From Berberis thunbergii (taxonomy: Eukaryota; Streptophyta; Magnoliopsida; Ranunculales; Berberidaceae): DNA of 64,000 nucleotides. The translations under genes and the position numbers were made by a program. The stretch covers positions 1 through 64,000 of the forward strand of contig QNQO01010669.1 of the NCBI GenBank assembly GCA_003290165.1, written 5' to 3'. Within the stretch, counting starts at the first letter, position 1, and each line of letters opens with the position of its first letter. Below the pieces are notes generated by a model. It had not been told where the DNA came from. It did not search any database and saw nothing but the letters and a program-made list of their open reading frames with translations. Positions 35,554 to 46,444 of the stretch are shown here, one piece after another.

Positions 35554-37414
35554 TTGGAGATACCGTCAGGCTGCACGACGTTAAGACAAACGCTTTTTGG
35601 GAGGCAACCTAATCAGATTTGCTTTCTTTATCATTTTATTTTATTTTCGTAATTTTTGCTTTTGTTTGTTAGTAGTTTGTTTTTCCGCATTTAAATCTTT
35701 CATTGCATGTGCTATAATCTATTAACATTGAGGACAATGTTAGGTTTACGTGTGGGGGAACAACACATTATTTTATTTTTTTTTAAAAAGTGTCAGTCCT
35801 TTTAAAAAAATAAAAAATTTTGGGTTTTTATTTTTCTTTGTTGGTATTAGTGTCATAAAAATAAAATAAAATAAAAATATATATATATATATATAAAAAA
35901 ATTAAATTATAGTTGTTTTGAGTCTTAGGATACTTTCCAACCCAATGATGAGATTTGGTTTTTAATTGCATGACTTTAAGATGATTTATAAACATGATTC
36001 AAGATCTAATATTATTCTTTGGTTAATGCTCATTTATAGTTATCATATGCAAATTCACATGTAATCAACTTAGTAATTCGTACTCATAGCATGTTTAGTT
36101 GAATTTAACTCATTCTAACCCATATGTGAGTTTTGAGCCTATTGTTCCTTTGATTTTGAGAGTTTTTAGTTAGATCATCTTTTATTTCTTTTGTCAATAA
36201 TAATTCGTTGCATGATCTCAATTTTGTTTGCTTTGGTTGCTACTTGGATTGCTTTCAAAATTAAGAATTAAACACTAGAACTTGTATTAATTTCGTTTAA
36301 AGCATCATATTGAATTGCATGACATGCTTGACATGATAAATGTACCTAGTTTCCACCATTGCCAAATAAGCCCGATCCATAATATTTTTCCTTTAGGTTA
36401 ACCCCATTGAGCCTGTTATTAAGCATTTTATTTCATTACCCTCATTCTCTATCCTAATAAAACGAGTGGAGCATAATTTGATTTCCAGATACTTTATTGT
36501 GGTTCAAGGTATGTTGAAAAACAAGTGTGGGGGAGACCCTTGTGGTAGACAGTTCAAAATAAAGAGTTGCCAAAAAAAAAAATGAAAAAAAAGTTGAAAA
36601 AAAAAAGTTACAAAAGGGATACAAGTCCTTATCTTTATCCATTCAGTATTACAGTACCATACAGATAGTTCAATTCTTTTCAATAGATACAAAATAATTG
36701 CTGAAGCTCTTCATTATCAATGAGCCACCTCTTCATTTTCCCACTTATGTATTGAACCATATGATTCTTTGCTAATGTCTCTAATCTTATTGCATGCTTG
36801 CACAATTTCTTCAAGCCCTTTGAAAACTTTATGTCCGTTCTTTCTCTTCCCTTGACCCCTGGCCCCATTACAACCTGAATTAAGACCTTTTGATTGAGTG
36901 TGTCTTGCAATGTCACGATGTGGAGATTCGAATGAGGTATGAGCATATGGTGTCACTAGTTCTTGCATTCAAGTAGTAGCATTCCTTCCATGAGATCATA
37001 TATCTAAAAAAAAAAAGTCAGAAAATGCCATTCTTTCTTATTATATCATATGTGAGCTATTTGTTTCCCTTTCACATCAATCCTCTCACATATAGCTAGA
37101 ATATGAAGAGTGATTTTACCAAACAATCAGTGAAAAAGAAAAGAGTGCATTCAGTGAGATTTTTGGGTTAATTCTTCTTGGCACGCGCTTGAGTTTCACA
37201 GTCACTTGGATTGATTTAATTTTAAATTTTTATATCATTGCTATGAACATGTATTCATTTTCGAATGATGTGGATTTAATCTCGTGTTAACAAAGAATCT
37301 TAACATGTCATGATCCGTTGAAAATCTCTGAGACAAATGTTGGCAAGTATAGATTGAGTCATTTGAGTCTTTTATTTTTGTTTCTTGGATTTGCTCGAGG
37401 ACTAGCAAAAGATA
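35554..37414 (+). other. Athila-like 3' non-coding region
   Basis: About 1.9 kb between pol and the 3' LTR without a recognisable envelope-like frame. It contains an AT dinucleotide run near 35877-35894 and two internal G-rich motifs (GTGTGGGGGA at 35751-35760 and 36524-36533) that copy the true polypurine tract. Minus-strand frames at 36680-36968 have no domain I recognise. Confidence 0.6.
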
Positions 37415-37428
37415 AGTGTGGGGGAATT
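37411..37428 (+). other. Polypurine tract of the Athila-like element
   Basis: GATAAGTGTGGGGGAATT directly abuts the 3' LTR start TGATAGGG, marking the plus-strand priming site. Confidence 0.8.
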
Positions 37429-39241
37429 TGATAGGGGCATAATTAGGCTATTTTTAGTACCATATTTCTATATATATATTTAGCTATTACTTCCTAATTA
37501 TGGTACAAATTGCTATTTCATGTTTATGTAGGTTTTCAATTACAATATTTTAAAATAGAAGCAACTTGGCAATTTAGGAATACTAATTGCATAAGGAATT
37601 CACACAAGCAAGGAAACCACACAAACAAGGAAACCACACCAACAAGGAAACCACAGAAAAGAGGAAAACAAGAATAAAAGGAGGAAGATACCTGGCTTTG
37701 ATCGATCCCATCCACTACATCCATACACAACATCCACACTTACAAACCCTAGCCGCCGTCACCCACCATCTGCCGCCATCGTCTTGATCGCATCCATCTA
37801 CCGCAAGTAACCACCCTCATCCACAGCCGCAGACCACCACCGTTGAACCCCATTCATATTCTCCTCCTTACAACCACAGTCCTTTCTTCCATCCTCTCGC
37901 CACAGTCTCTCTCGCTGTCCCCTATCTTCGCCATCACCATCAAAACCTCCTTCACCTCAGTCGTCGTCCTCAGTTCATCATCCACCGATCTAGAGCCTCC
38001 TCATCACATCCAGAAACAACCTCCATCAACTCAATCGAACCCCCATTCTCGCAGATCCCTCCTCGCAACAGCCTTCGTCGTCCTCTCTTCACTCAACCAG
38101 TCGACCTCCTCCCTGATCATCACCACCCGCCTGATTCCCCTCTCTCTTTTCTCGCTGTCCATCGACATTCCCTCATCTCTCTCACTCTGTCACAAGCAGA
38201 AATCGAAAGGAAGAGAAGAAGCATACCGTGAAGAGGAAGGAACAGAGAGGTGAAGCAGATCGCGAAGGAGCAATTCGCGTGTTGGAGGTGAAGAGATATC
38301 GCGCTATTCGCACCCCAGCTTCTACTCAGTACCACCACGGATCAGTGTTTTGTTTTCATCTCTAAACATCTCTTTCTCTTAATTTTAGTTTGATTATTGA
38401 TTATGGATTACTGTTTGAACATAATTAATATGTCTAGCTAAACTCCTCTTAGTTAGGGGTGGATTCGAAGCCCCGAACATGTGTTTTATAAATTAGTTGA
38501 ATTTAATCTTCCTTGTTATTAGTGATTGTGTTTTGCTTAACTGCTTTATAGAAAAACTTTTCTTTGTATGTTTGTTAAGGTGGCCAACTTAGTAAGCATG
38601 CTAGGATTTGGGGCTAGAGTATAGGAGAGTTTCATTTAATTGTTATAATCATGTATTCACAAGTAGTAAATACCAAGGAACGTTGGTAAGGTTAAGTAGA
38701 AACCTAGGCAAGAACAAGATGTTGATCATACTTGTAATTGCCTAGTCAGTGTTCATATTTTCCACAAAACTTAATGATCTTAGATTGCTATTTAACTTGC
38801 GATTCCTGTTTAGATAGCATGATAAGAATAGTTTGAAAGCGACGCTTAGTTTAATTCAACGAACTTGGAAAAATAATAAGATTAATGCAGTGCGGTCACG
38901 GTTAGTCTTAAGCATTGTCTCTTACGAGTTAGCAAGTGATTATTGAAGATTAATTCATAAGCATATGTTTGGTATGTGGAGATAAACCCTTAGCTAATTT
39001 TTCATCTTTACCATCTCTTTAGTTTATTATCTTTACATTAATTTTCATAGTTATTTTCATAATTTAATTTAGAAAATCCAATCCCACTTTATTTAATTAA
39101 TTAGGTTGTTAGTTGTCTTTTAATTATTATTAGTGTAATTAACAAGCCCTCTAATCCCCGGTCTAAAACGATCCATACTTATTCTATACTACAAATCACA
39201 AAGCAATGTATTAAGTTGTGTGCTACTAAAATAGCGTATCA
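37429..39241 (+). repeat. 3' LTR of the Athila-like element
   Basis: 1813 bp, TG to CA, colinear with the 5' LTR with scattered substitutions and small indels. One 9-bp GATTATTGA unit present in the 5' LTR near 29190 is missing here. Confidence 0.9.
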
Positions 39242-39246
39242 AGAGA

Positions 39247-39316
39247 GATCAAAATGGAGTTTTTTAAGGGAGGGGGTTTGATAGACGACTTGTGAAAAAG
39301 AGGGAATGTATGCAAT

Positions 39317-39354
<38 letters not shown>

Positions 39355-40494
39355 ATAGGCCAAATTAGGAACTCAATTACGAGGCCCATAATTTAGCCCA
39401 TGTCGCTGGACTATCCTTATGTACTTTTGATTATGCTTCTGTTTAATATAAAATTAGAGTATGCCTCGTGCCGTTGGCACTCAATATTATTTATTTTTGT
39501 TAGAGTGTTACTACGCGTGCCACTTGATGAGGTGGCAACCTCATCAAAATCCAAAAAAAAAAGGAAGAAAGTGAAGAACTTGCTCCTCTCCTCTTCAAAC
39601 GCAGGGAAAAGAAAATTAGGGCTCCAAACGCCACCTCCGCCGTCATCCTCCATGCCTCATCAAAAGCATCGACAGAGAAAATATCCATGTCAATAGGCCT
39701 CCTCCACCTTATTTCCTTCGGCATCCATGTTTCCTGTGCGTGTGCATTGTATAGTAGTGAAGATCCACGTCAATAAGCCTGAATTCTGAAATTATAGGGT
39801 TGGATCATGTGTTATTGTTTAGATGCTTTAGATATGAACTTGTTAGCCAGCGCAAAAACAATTAAGGATATATATTATCTGTAGATGAAGTCCATTTCAA
39901 GCAGTTAACACCTTGCTATATATTTGATGTAAGTTATAGGTACATTTCAAAGGAATTTATATAGAAGATCATGTGGTACCCTCTTGTATGGTTTGCAGCA
40001 AGTAATGTCCATAGATGGTCATTGATTTCCTTATGTATTTGAGATCATCTGAGATTTTTAATATCAGAGTTATTGCAGGTATATAATGTTGTGTAGGTCA
40101 TGCCTTAGCTAATCAAAACAATTCTTCCTCATTGTTTTCTTTTTTCAGTCTCTGAGAATTGTTATACAATTGTAACCTGAAATGGAATGTAGCATTCCCT
40201 TGTTATACAAAAGTCTATGGATTTAAGAAATCAGCAGAAGTCCGTGGACAATTTAAAGAGTCTGTGGACAATTTAAAGAATCCGTGGACTTTTCAAATTA
40301 TTTATCAATTCCATAAGAATCCATATACAATACACCCCCTCTTAATAAGCACCTTAGTGCTGGAAAAAAAAACCCACAGAGCCCATTAATGTCAACCTCA
40401 ATGTTTTTGTAATGAGTTCTCTCTGTGTGTTTCAATGAGTCGCTTCGTTAATGTACAACTTTTCACGATTCAAAGCAGAATGTATATACAAAGG
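39247..40494. other. Former upstream flank of the sHSP pseudogene; no gene
   Basis: From the target duplications, this was joined to 28223 and upstream of the small heat shock gene before the Gypsy insertion. It holds a 30-T run at 39320-39349 but no clear heat shock element cluster or coding region. A 98-residue frame at 39400-39696 has no domain I recognise. Confidence 0.5.
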
Positions 40495-40502
40495 TTAACG
40501 AT

Positions 40503-40909
40503 TAGGGCTGAAAACCGAACCATCGGTTCGGTTTTTCACCTAAACCGTGAACCGAACAGACCTAGGTCGGTTTTAAAATTTTCAAACTGAAATTAAACCG
40601 ACCATTTAACAAAACCGATCCGAAACCAAACCGATTATAATTTATGCAAACCGTAACTGAACCGAACCGACTAAAATAAAACAAAAACCGAACCGACCAA
40701 CTATTTTAAACATATTATATTATTTATATATAAAATATATATTATTTATTATATATTCGGTCGGTTCGGTTTGGTCGGTTAAAATCACATAGAAACCGAA
40801 AACCGAACCAACCACTTCGGTTTTGAATTTTTTTAAATCGAAACTGATCCGAACCGAATTTAAACCGAACCAATCGGTTCGGTTTTGATCGGTTTTTTGT
40901 TCAGCCTTA
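40503..40909. mobile_element. hAT-type MITE, different family, 407 bp
   Basis: Ends TAGGGCTGAAAACCG and GTTCAGCCTTA form an imperfect terminal repeat; exact 8-bp duplications TTAACGAT lie at 40495-40502 and 40910-40917. The body is built of many AACCGAACC/GGTTCGGTT units in both orientations, so it can fold on itself. There is no coding capacity. Confidence 0.85.
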
Positions 40910-41159
40910 TTAACGATCAAGTGGATTGATTGCAAGAACTGAACATGTATTGGTGACACTTGTTAGATTACTTAAATGTAAGATTAAGGTAGATGGGTCA
41001 GTTGTGTTTTGACTTAGCTTAAATCAAAATTAAGTCGTTTTTATATTAGACGCACCCCACCTCTGCAATCACATTTATCTAGATTGACTCAACAGGCTTG
41101 TATTAATAAGCATCTCAATGTAACTTTTGCCTATAATATAAATCAAGAGCTTTTCTAGC

Positions 41160-41305
41160 TGGACTGGGTTTCCAGCCTGGGTGGGTGAATTTACACTTTT
41201 GCCCCCTCATTTTTAAACACTTTTTTCAAAAAGGTTGTTAAAGAGGGGGGGCAAAGGTGTAAATTCGCCCCCTAGGCAGTCAACCCAGGCTGGAAACCCA
41301 GGCCA
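41160..41305. repeat. Inverted-repeat (foldback) element, 146 bp
   Basis: The left arm TGGACTGGGTTTCCAGCCTG and GTGAATTTACACTTTTGCCC pair with the right arm ending CCAGGCTGGAAACCCAGGCC; the central loop is AT-rich. It is followed by ATTTAGAATTTCTGAT, which also follows the hairpin at 41785. Confidence 0.7.
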
Positions 41306-41784
41306 TTTAGAATTTCTGATAAATCAATGCTAAATACCAGCCATACTGTAATGAGGTTTGTTAAGCAGTCCACAGAAAGTTATAACTAACATTATATATG
41401 AATTTCATTACTTTTTAAACTTCCTGTATCTCTTTCTATATATCAGTAGTTTAGAACAAAAACCCATTCAAGTTCTATATTGATGATCTGTTTTCATCTT
41501 GTTCATTTATTATTTTACAGGAGATTTTGGAATTCCTTGTAATGCATCTTGGATAAGTGGTCGTGCCACTATGGTTTTCTCATATAAAATTGAAAGCAAC
41601 AGAAAATTACTGCCGTCACTCGATTGTTATATGGACATTACTTGAACATCAAATGTGCGGAATTTTTTTACAATATTTTCAGTGGATGATTATGTAAATT
41701 ACATTGTTTAAGTGGAGAAAGTGATGGAAAACACTAACCACAACTTTTTGCGCCATTTAATCTATATATTTGAGCGATTCTATG

Positions 41785-41948
41785 TGTCGAGGGAAAGGGC
41801 GAGGAAACCAGCGAGGTAAACGAGGTGGCGGGGGTGAACCGTTCACCCCCCTCGAGATGCGCGCGCAGAAAACATCTCGAGGGGGGTGAACGGTTCACCC
41901 CCCGCCACCTCGTTTACCTCGCTGGTTTCCTCGCTCTTTCCCTCGACA
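41785..41948. repeat. Near-perfect hairpin element, 164 bp
   Basis: Arms of about 75-76 bp (41785-41859 and 41873-41948) starting TGTCGAGGGAAAG are complementary with one substitution and one G indel, separated by a 13-bp loop. A GC-rich core contains a palindromic GGTGAACCGTTCACC in each arm. It resembles the hairpin at 55702. It could be a foldback transposon or a small-RNA hairpin source. Confidence 0.8.
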
Positions 41949-42841
41949 TTTAGAATTTCTGATATATTTTTAAGCCTGATTGGAAGTGCATATTATCCTC
42001 TTTTGTGGCTGAATGTCTAGATTGCATGCATGTCACGCTCCACTCATAAGGAAAATCCCTATAGACAAATATTTTCTACAAACGGCACATGACATACAAC
42101 CTAACCATATTATCACATTAAAGCTATCGGAAATGAAAGTCCATTATATTACGCAAAACTCCAAAATAATACAACCATTCCACTGGCAATCTTCGCCCCC
42201 AAATCCACACACCAAAGCAAAGACACAAAACATAACTTGAATACAAAACACCAAAAATCAAAACACAAAACATCTTACAAACCCTGGAAAGGACTAAGAT
42301 CTACTTTTGTTCGGCTTGATCAACAAACTCGCTTTCAGATACTACACTCCAATAAGAGTACACCAAATTGCCACAAAACAAAGCAAAATGGGTTAGCTAA
42401 AGCTGGTATGAGCAAAATAAAATAAGAAATTTTTTTAGCAGGAATTAAAACATAAAAATATTGATCCACAGTTCTTGATACGTCCATATCTACCTTACAT
42501 CATATTATACAACTTATATATAATGCAACAATCATATGATCAACTATTCGTATGCACAAATCATACGATCAACAAAGTCATAACTTTTTAATAAACCAAT
42601 CCTTTCAAATGGATGAAAATTTTCATAATCTCTTGCACATATCATTTTTCTCAAATTCTCACATACTCATGTTTAAATTCAGATCATACATTTTCCTATC
42701 ACGACATTTCCTATTTTAAGACATCATAACATTTTTATTATGACATACTTTGCTTCAAGACATGGCCCTTACTATTGGTCTTCATGAATACCCTATCGCA
42801 CCCATCCAGACACACCACCATACGTGTACCAACACCCATTT
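41949..42841. other. No gene recognised
   Basis: AT-rich. The start (GCATGTCACGCTCCACTCATAA) resembles phrases from Gypsy-type LTR regions, but no boundaries or frames support an element. Confidence 0.4.
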
Positions 42842-43165
42842 TGGTATAGAGCCGGACCTAGTTGGAATTGAAACCAATGAGGACGTTGGGCTCCCTTAGG
42901 GGGGTGAACTGTGATACCCTTGTGTGGGCGAACCTGAGGGGGATGGTGCGGGAGAGGCCCGTGATGGTGAAGTCCAATAAGCCCGTGAATCCCAAAAGGG
43001 GTTGAGCGAGCTACCAAGGGGAGATTATAGTCCCACATCGCCTAGGTGAGGGAATGGAATGTGTTATATACGAGGTTAAATCTATAAAGTACTACACATT
43101 TTAAAGCCGTGCGAGCCTTGGGCAAAAAACGAACAACATAGTACTCTCTGAATCGGTTCGTGACA
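42842..43165 (+). mobile_element. TRIM-like element, 5' truncated
   Basis: A worn primer site TGGTATAGAGCC (42842) begins a short GC-richer internal region ending in a purine tract (CCAAGGGGAGA), then an LTR-like block 43026-43165 ending GTTCGTGACA. The LTR carries AGTCCCACATCG (43029-43040) and TTATATA (43064-43070). The 5' LTR is not recognised. It ends about 17 bp before the TATA box of the peroxidase gene. Confidence 0.55.
43029..43070 (+). promoter_or_regulatory. snRNA-type promoter motif pair (USE plus TATA)
   Basis: AGTCCCACATCG matches the plant snRNA upstream sequence element RTCCCACATCG exactly, and a TATA box starts 24 bp after its end. That spacing is the one known from plant polymerase III snRNA genes; polymerase II snRNA genes have about one more helical turn. 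No U-RNA sequence follows. Confidence 0.55.
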
Positions 43166-43338
43166 ATGCAAATCATGCACTTATAAATAGCCATGAACAT
43201 ATATTGCCCACACTCAACTCTCCATTCTTCTCCAATTAAGCTGCTTCAGGTAATGCAAATCATGCACTTATAAATAGCCATGAACATATATTGCCCACAC
43301 TCAACTCTCCATTCTTCTCCAATTAAGCTGCTTCAGGT
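43165..43338 (+). promoter_or_regulatory. Tandemly duplicated core promoter, 87-bp unit x2
   Basis: The units 43165-43251 and 43252-43338 are essentially identical and each contains TATAAATA (43182-43189, 43269-43276) followed by a leader-like pyrimidine-rich stretch. They lie 110-280 bp upstream of the peroxidase start codon, so the gene has two TATA boxes in direct repeat. Confidence 0.75.
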
Positions 43339-43486
43339 GTTGTCCTTTTTGTTTTGGATCCAAGTATAGCTCATTTTTTTCTATTCCATCTCTATTTGTT
43401 CAAAGCCAGGAACTTTACTTGGGCTTCTGAAGCAATTGCTTTAGAATGGCCATGTATAGTTTGCTTGGATTGTTTGTGTTGGTAGA

Positions 43487-43725
43487 TGTTAAGCCTAAGT
43501 AGTATTAGCTAGTAGTTAGTTCATGAGCTAGTTTGTTAAGCTGTCAATGTGTGTCAATGAGCTGGTACAAAGTCTGTTAGTTTAGTTTGTTAAGATGAGT
43601 TGTTAGTCTGTTACTCTCTCTTGACAACCAGCTCTACATTGCAGTCTATATAAATACATGTAATGTATTCACACTTCGTATTATCAAGTAATGAAATACA
43701 ATCTGTCTTCAAGAGAATTCTAACA
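43487..43725 (+). repeat. 5' LTR of the Copia element
   Basis: TATATAAATAC at about 43645-43655 is a likely TATA box, so transcription would start in the last 70 bp. Confidence 0.9.
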
Positions 43726-43737
43726 TGGTATCAGAGC
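43726..43737 (+). other. Primer binding site (initiator Met tRNA)
   Basis: TGGTATCAGAGC directly abuts the 5' LTR. Confidence 0.95.
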
Positions 43738-43789
43738 TAATATCTGAATACTTTCCTTCTCTTCATCCTAGCTTCTCATAGCAACTCTA

Positions 43790-44845
43790 ATGGTTGATTC
43801 CTCATCATCCAATGCTCCTCCACATATCAACTCTGCTATGACAGAGTCTAGACCTATCATGTTCACTCATGCTTTATATGTCAAGCTGAATGAACAAAAT
43901 TATTTGTTATGGAAACAGCAAGTGCTAGCAACAATCAGAGGACATAAGCTTCAACGATTTATTGAGAAAGAATCTTCTCCAGCACAGTTTATCTCCAATG
44001 AAGATCAAACTAGAAATGTTCTCAATCCAGAGTTTCTTACCTGGGAACAGCAAGATCAGTTGCTATTTTCTTGGCTACTTTCCTCCATGTCTGAATCTCT
44101 CCTTACAAGGTTAGTAGGTTGCCTAACATCTGCTCAAATTTGGAACACTCTTGAGGTCTTTTTCAATTCACACACTGTAGCCAAGATCTCTCAACTTATA
44201 ATTCAATTACAAAACCTCAAGAAAGGAGACTTAACTGTTAATGCCTACCTTCTGAAACTCAAATCTATCATTGATCAGTTGGCTTCAGTAGGACATGTAA
44301 TCTCTTCACGAGATCATGTCAATGCCATATTTGATGGCTTACCTCAGGCATATGATACCTTTGTAATCCCAGTTAGTTCAAGATCTGAGGAATACAATGT
44401 TACCGAGGTGGAATCTCTGTTACTTGCTCAAGAAGCTAGGATTGAGAGACATAACAAGGATCTTGATGTCAATAGTTCTGTAAATTTAGCTCAGTCTTCT
44501 TACAAGCCATCACCAAGATCATTTGTGTCTAGTTCTCAAGGGGAAGATCACCATTTCGAGGTTCATTTAATACCAGAGGAGCTAGATCAGGAAGAGGTAG
44601 ATCAGGCTTTGGATCTCAGAATAATAGACCACAATGTCAAATTTGTGGCAAAATTGGGCATATTGCCTTCAAATGTTTTAATTGATTTGAGAACTCTGTA
44701 TCATATCCGTGGAGTTCTCAATCATCTTCACTTGGTTATAGTAACTCGTCTCCATCATCAGCCTCCACTCCTAGACATGCCTTCTTTGCCTCATCAAACC
44801 ATACTCAGCCTACTTGGAGACCTACTCAATCTCAGATACAGCTGA
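43790..44845 (+). pseudogene. Copia gag, frameshifted
   Basis: The 351-residue frame starts MVDSSSSNAPPH and carries the UBN2-type gag pattern (KLNEQNYLLWKQQVLATIRG, LLSSMSESLLTRLVG, VAKISQLIIQLQNLKKGD, DHVNAIFDGLPQAYD). The family zinc knuckle C-X2-C-X4-H-X4-C is at 44635-44676 but in a different frame, so a frameshift lies near 44550-44570. An in-frame TGA (44683-44685) follows the knuckle before protease. Confidence 0.85.
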
Positions 44846-44865
44846 ACAATACACATTCTTCTCAG

Positions 44866-46326
44866 ATGCAGTCTCATGTTGATGATAGGTGGTATCCAGA
44901 TTCAGGTGCCACTGATCATTGCACACCTTATTCTCAGCATTTAATGCATATTATGCCATATCATGGCAGTGAGCAATTGTTTGTGGGTGATGGAATTGCT
45001 GTGCCCATTGAAAACATAGGTCAGTCTTCTATTCCTTCTCTAAATTCTTCAAGAGAATTACACCTTAAAAATGTCCTTCAGGTTCCTAAATTGACAAAGA
45101 ATCTCTTAAGTGTGTCTAGGTTTGCTAGAGATAACAATGTATTCTTTGAATTTCATTCTAATTGCTGTTTTGTCAAAGATCAGGCCACACTGAAAATCCT
45201 CTTGAAAGGAACACTTAAGCAAGGATTATATGTGTTTCCTTCTATGCCTTCTACTTGTTCAAAGTCTGTCTCTCTTGCTACTTGTCCAAATTCTTCATCT
45301 CTTCAAGCATTCAGTAATGGTGAGTCTTCTTCAGCATCATGTAGTTCTGTTGCTCCCAGTATTTCTTCAGCATCATATGTTTCCAGTAGTCCTTCAGTTT
45401 TTTGTAGGCAGCCAGCATCAGCATCCAGTAGTCCTTCAGCATCCAGCAGTCAGTCAGCTTCCAGCTTCTCAGCAATCAGTAGTCAGCCTGCTTCCAGTTT
45501 CTCAGCATGTAACTCAGCATCTTGCTCCTCAGCAATTTGCTCAGCATGCATCTCAGCAACTTGCTCAGCTTGCAACTCTGTATCGTGCTCACCTTGTAGT
45601 AATCATAGAGCATCCATTTGCAATAATACTTTTATGTCAAAAGCTGGTTCTTCTTTGTCTCAATGGCATGCTAGACTAGGACATCCATCTCTTTCTGTTG
45701 TAAAACAAGTTCTTGCCAAAGGCAATATTACTGCTTTTAATACAAATGTAGATATTTGTACTGCCTGTTGCTTGGGCAAGATTCATAAGCTTCCATTCTC
45801 CAATTCTACTACAGTCTATTCAAAACCTCTTGAGCTCATTCATACTAACCTTTGGGGTCCTGCCTCTACTCAGTCTTCTGGTGGTTTCAAATACTATGTT
45901 CATTTTATTGATTCCTATAGTAGATTCACTTGGGTCTACTTATTGAAAAATAAGTCAGATGCCTTTCCTACTTTCCTCAAATTCAAGGCTCAAGTTGAGT
46001 TGCAATTTGGCTGTCCTATTAAATGTCTGCAATCAGACTGGGGAGGAGAGTACAGATCCTTTGCAAATTTTCTTAGTACTCATGGGATAGGTCATAGGCT
46101 TGCTTGTCCCACTACTCATCAGCAGAATGGACTTGCTGAAAGAAAGCATCGCCACATTACTGAGTCAGCATTGGCACTCCTTGCTCATGCCTCACTTCCT
46201 CTCAAATACTGGGATGATGCTGTTAGGACTTTAGTGTTTCTTATTAATCGTGTTCCTACTCAAACTCTCAATGGTCTATCCCCTTATGAAAACTCTACAA
46301 TACACCTCCTGATTACAACATTTTAA
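44866..46326 (+). pseudogene. Copia protease and integrase
   Basis: Protease: D-S-G-A at 44899-44910 in WYPDSGATDHCT. A long Ser/Ala/Cys-rich repeat stretch (about 45290-45620) then separates protease from the GAG-pre-integrase segment (WHARLGHPSLSVVKQVL, CTACCLGKIHKLPF). Integrase core: the first acidic residue is replaced by Asn (AAC at 45847-45849 in HTNLWGPA, where the family has Asp); the second (GAC 46036-46038) and third (GAA 46138-46140) are present. The frame is lost near 46290 and ends at 46326. Confidence 0.85.
45290..45620 (+). repeat. Ser/Ala/Cys-rich coding repeat in Copia pol
   Basis: Imperfect short repeats of TCAGCATCCAGT and CAGTCAGCTTCC type encode about 110 residues rich in Ser, Ala and Cys between protease and integrase. 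The family normally has no such insert, to my knowledge. Confidence 0.7.
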
Positions 46327-46444
46327 GAGTTTTTGGGTGTTCATGCTTTCCCAATACCAGGCCATATAACTCTCATAAACTGAATTTTAGATCTGAGGAA
46401 TGCATTTTTCTGGGGTATAGTTCCCAACATAAGGGCTATAATGC

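Larger units (their letters stand above)
28229..39241 (+). mobile_element. Athila-like Ty3/Gypsy retrotransposon, full length, 11.0 kb
   Basis: Two LTRs of about 1.8 kb (28229-30050, 37429-39241) begin TGATAGGGGC and end GCGTATCA. Identical 5-bp duplications AGAGA flank it (28224-28228, 39242-39246). An Asp-tRNA primer site follows the 5' LTR and a G-rich polypurine tract precedes the 3' LTR. Gag, protease, reverse transcriptase, RNase H and integrase are present in Gypsy order, with several stops and frameshifts, and there is no chromodomain after integrase. The FMDDFSVFG motif, Asp primer and long LTRs fit the Athila/Calypso clade. An envelope-like third frame, found in some relatives, was not recognised in the 1.9 kb after integrase. 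By eye the first 370 bp of the LTRs differ at about 15 positions, so the insertion is older than the Copia at 43487. Confidence 0.9.

Noticed and set aside
37843..38253. A 136-residue plus-strand frame
   Set aside because: It is in the 3' LTR of the Athila-like element and the frame is not maintained in the otherwise nearly identical 5' LTR.
28229..39241. An endogenous virus or envelope-bearing retrovirus
   Set aside because: Domain order, primer site and LTRs fit an Athila-like Gypsy retrotransposon, and no envelope-like frame, movement protein or coat protein was found. I see no caulimovirus-type sequence in the window.
39400..39724. A gene in the sHSP upstream flank (98, 78 and 74-residue frames)
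   Set aside because: Frames on both strands overlap a Lys-rich or Pro-rich low-complexity stretch and none shows a domain.
42793..43038. An 81-residue minus-strand frame with His/Pro-rich sequence
   Set aside because: It overlaps the TRIM primer site and LTR start on the other strand and has no domain.
43029..43165. A real snRNA gene (U6 or U3)
   Set aside because: The promoter motifs are good but the sequence after the expected start does not resemble U6, U3 or any U-RNA I know, and the block sits in a TRIM-like LTR.
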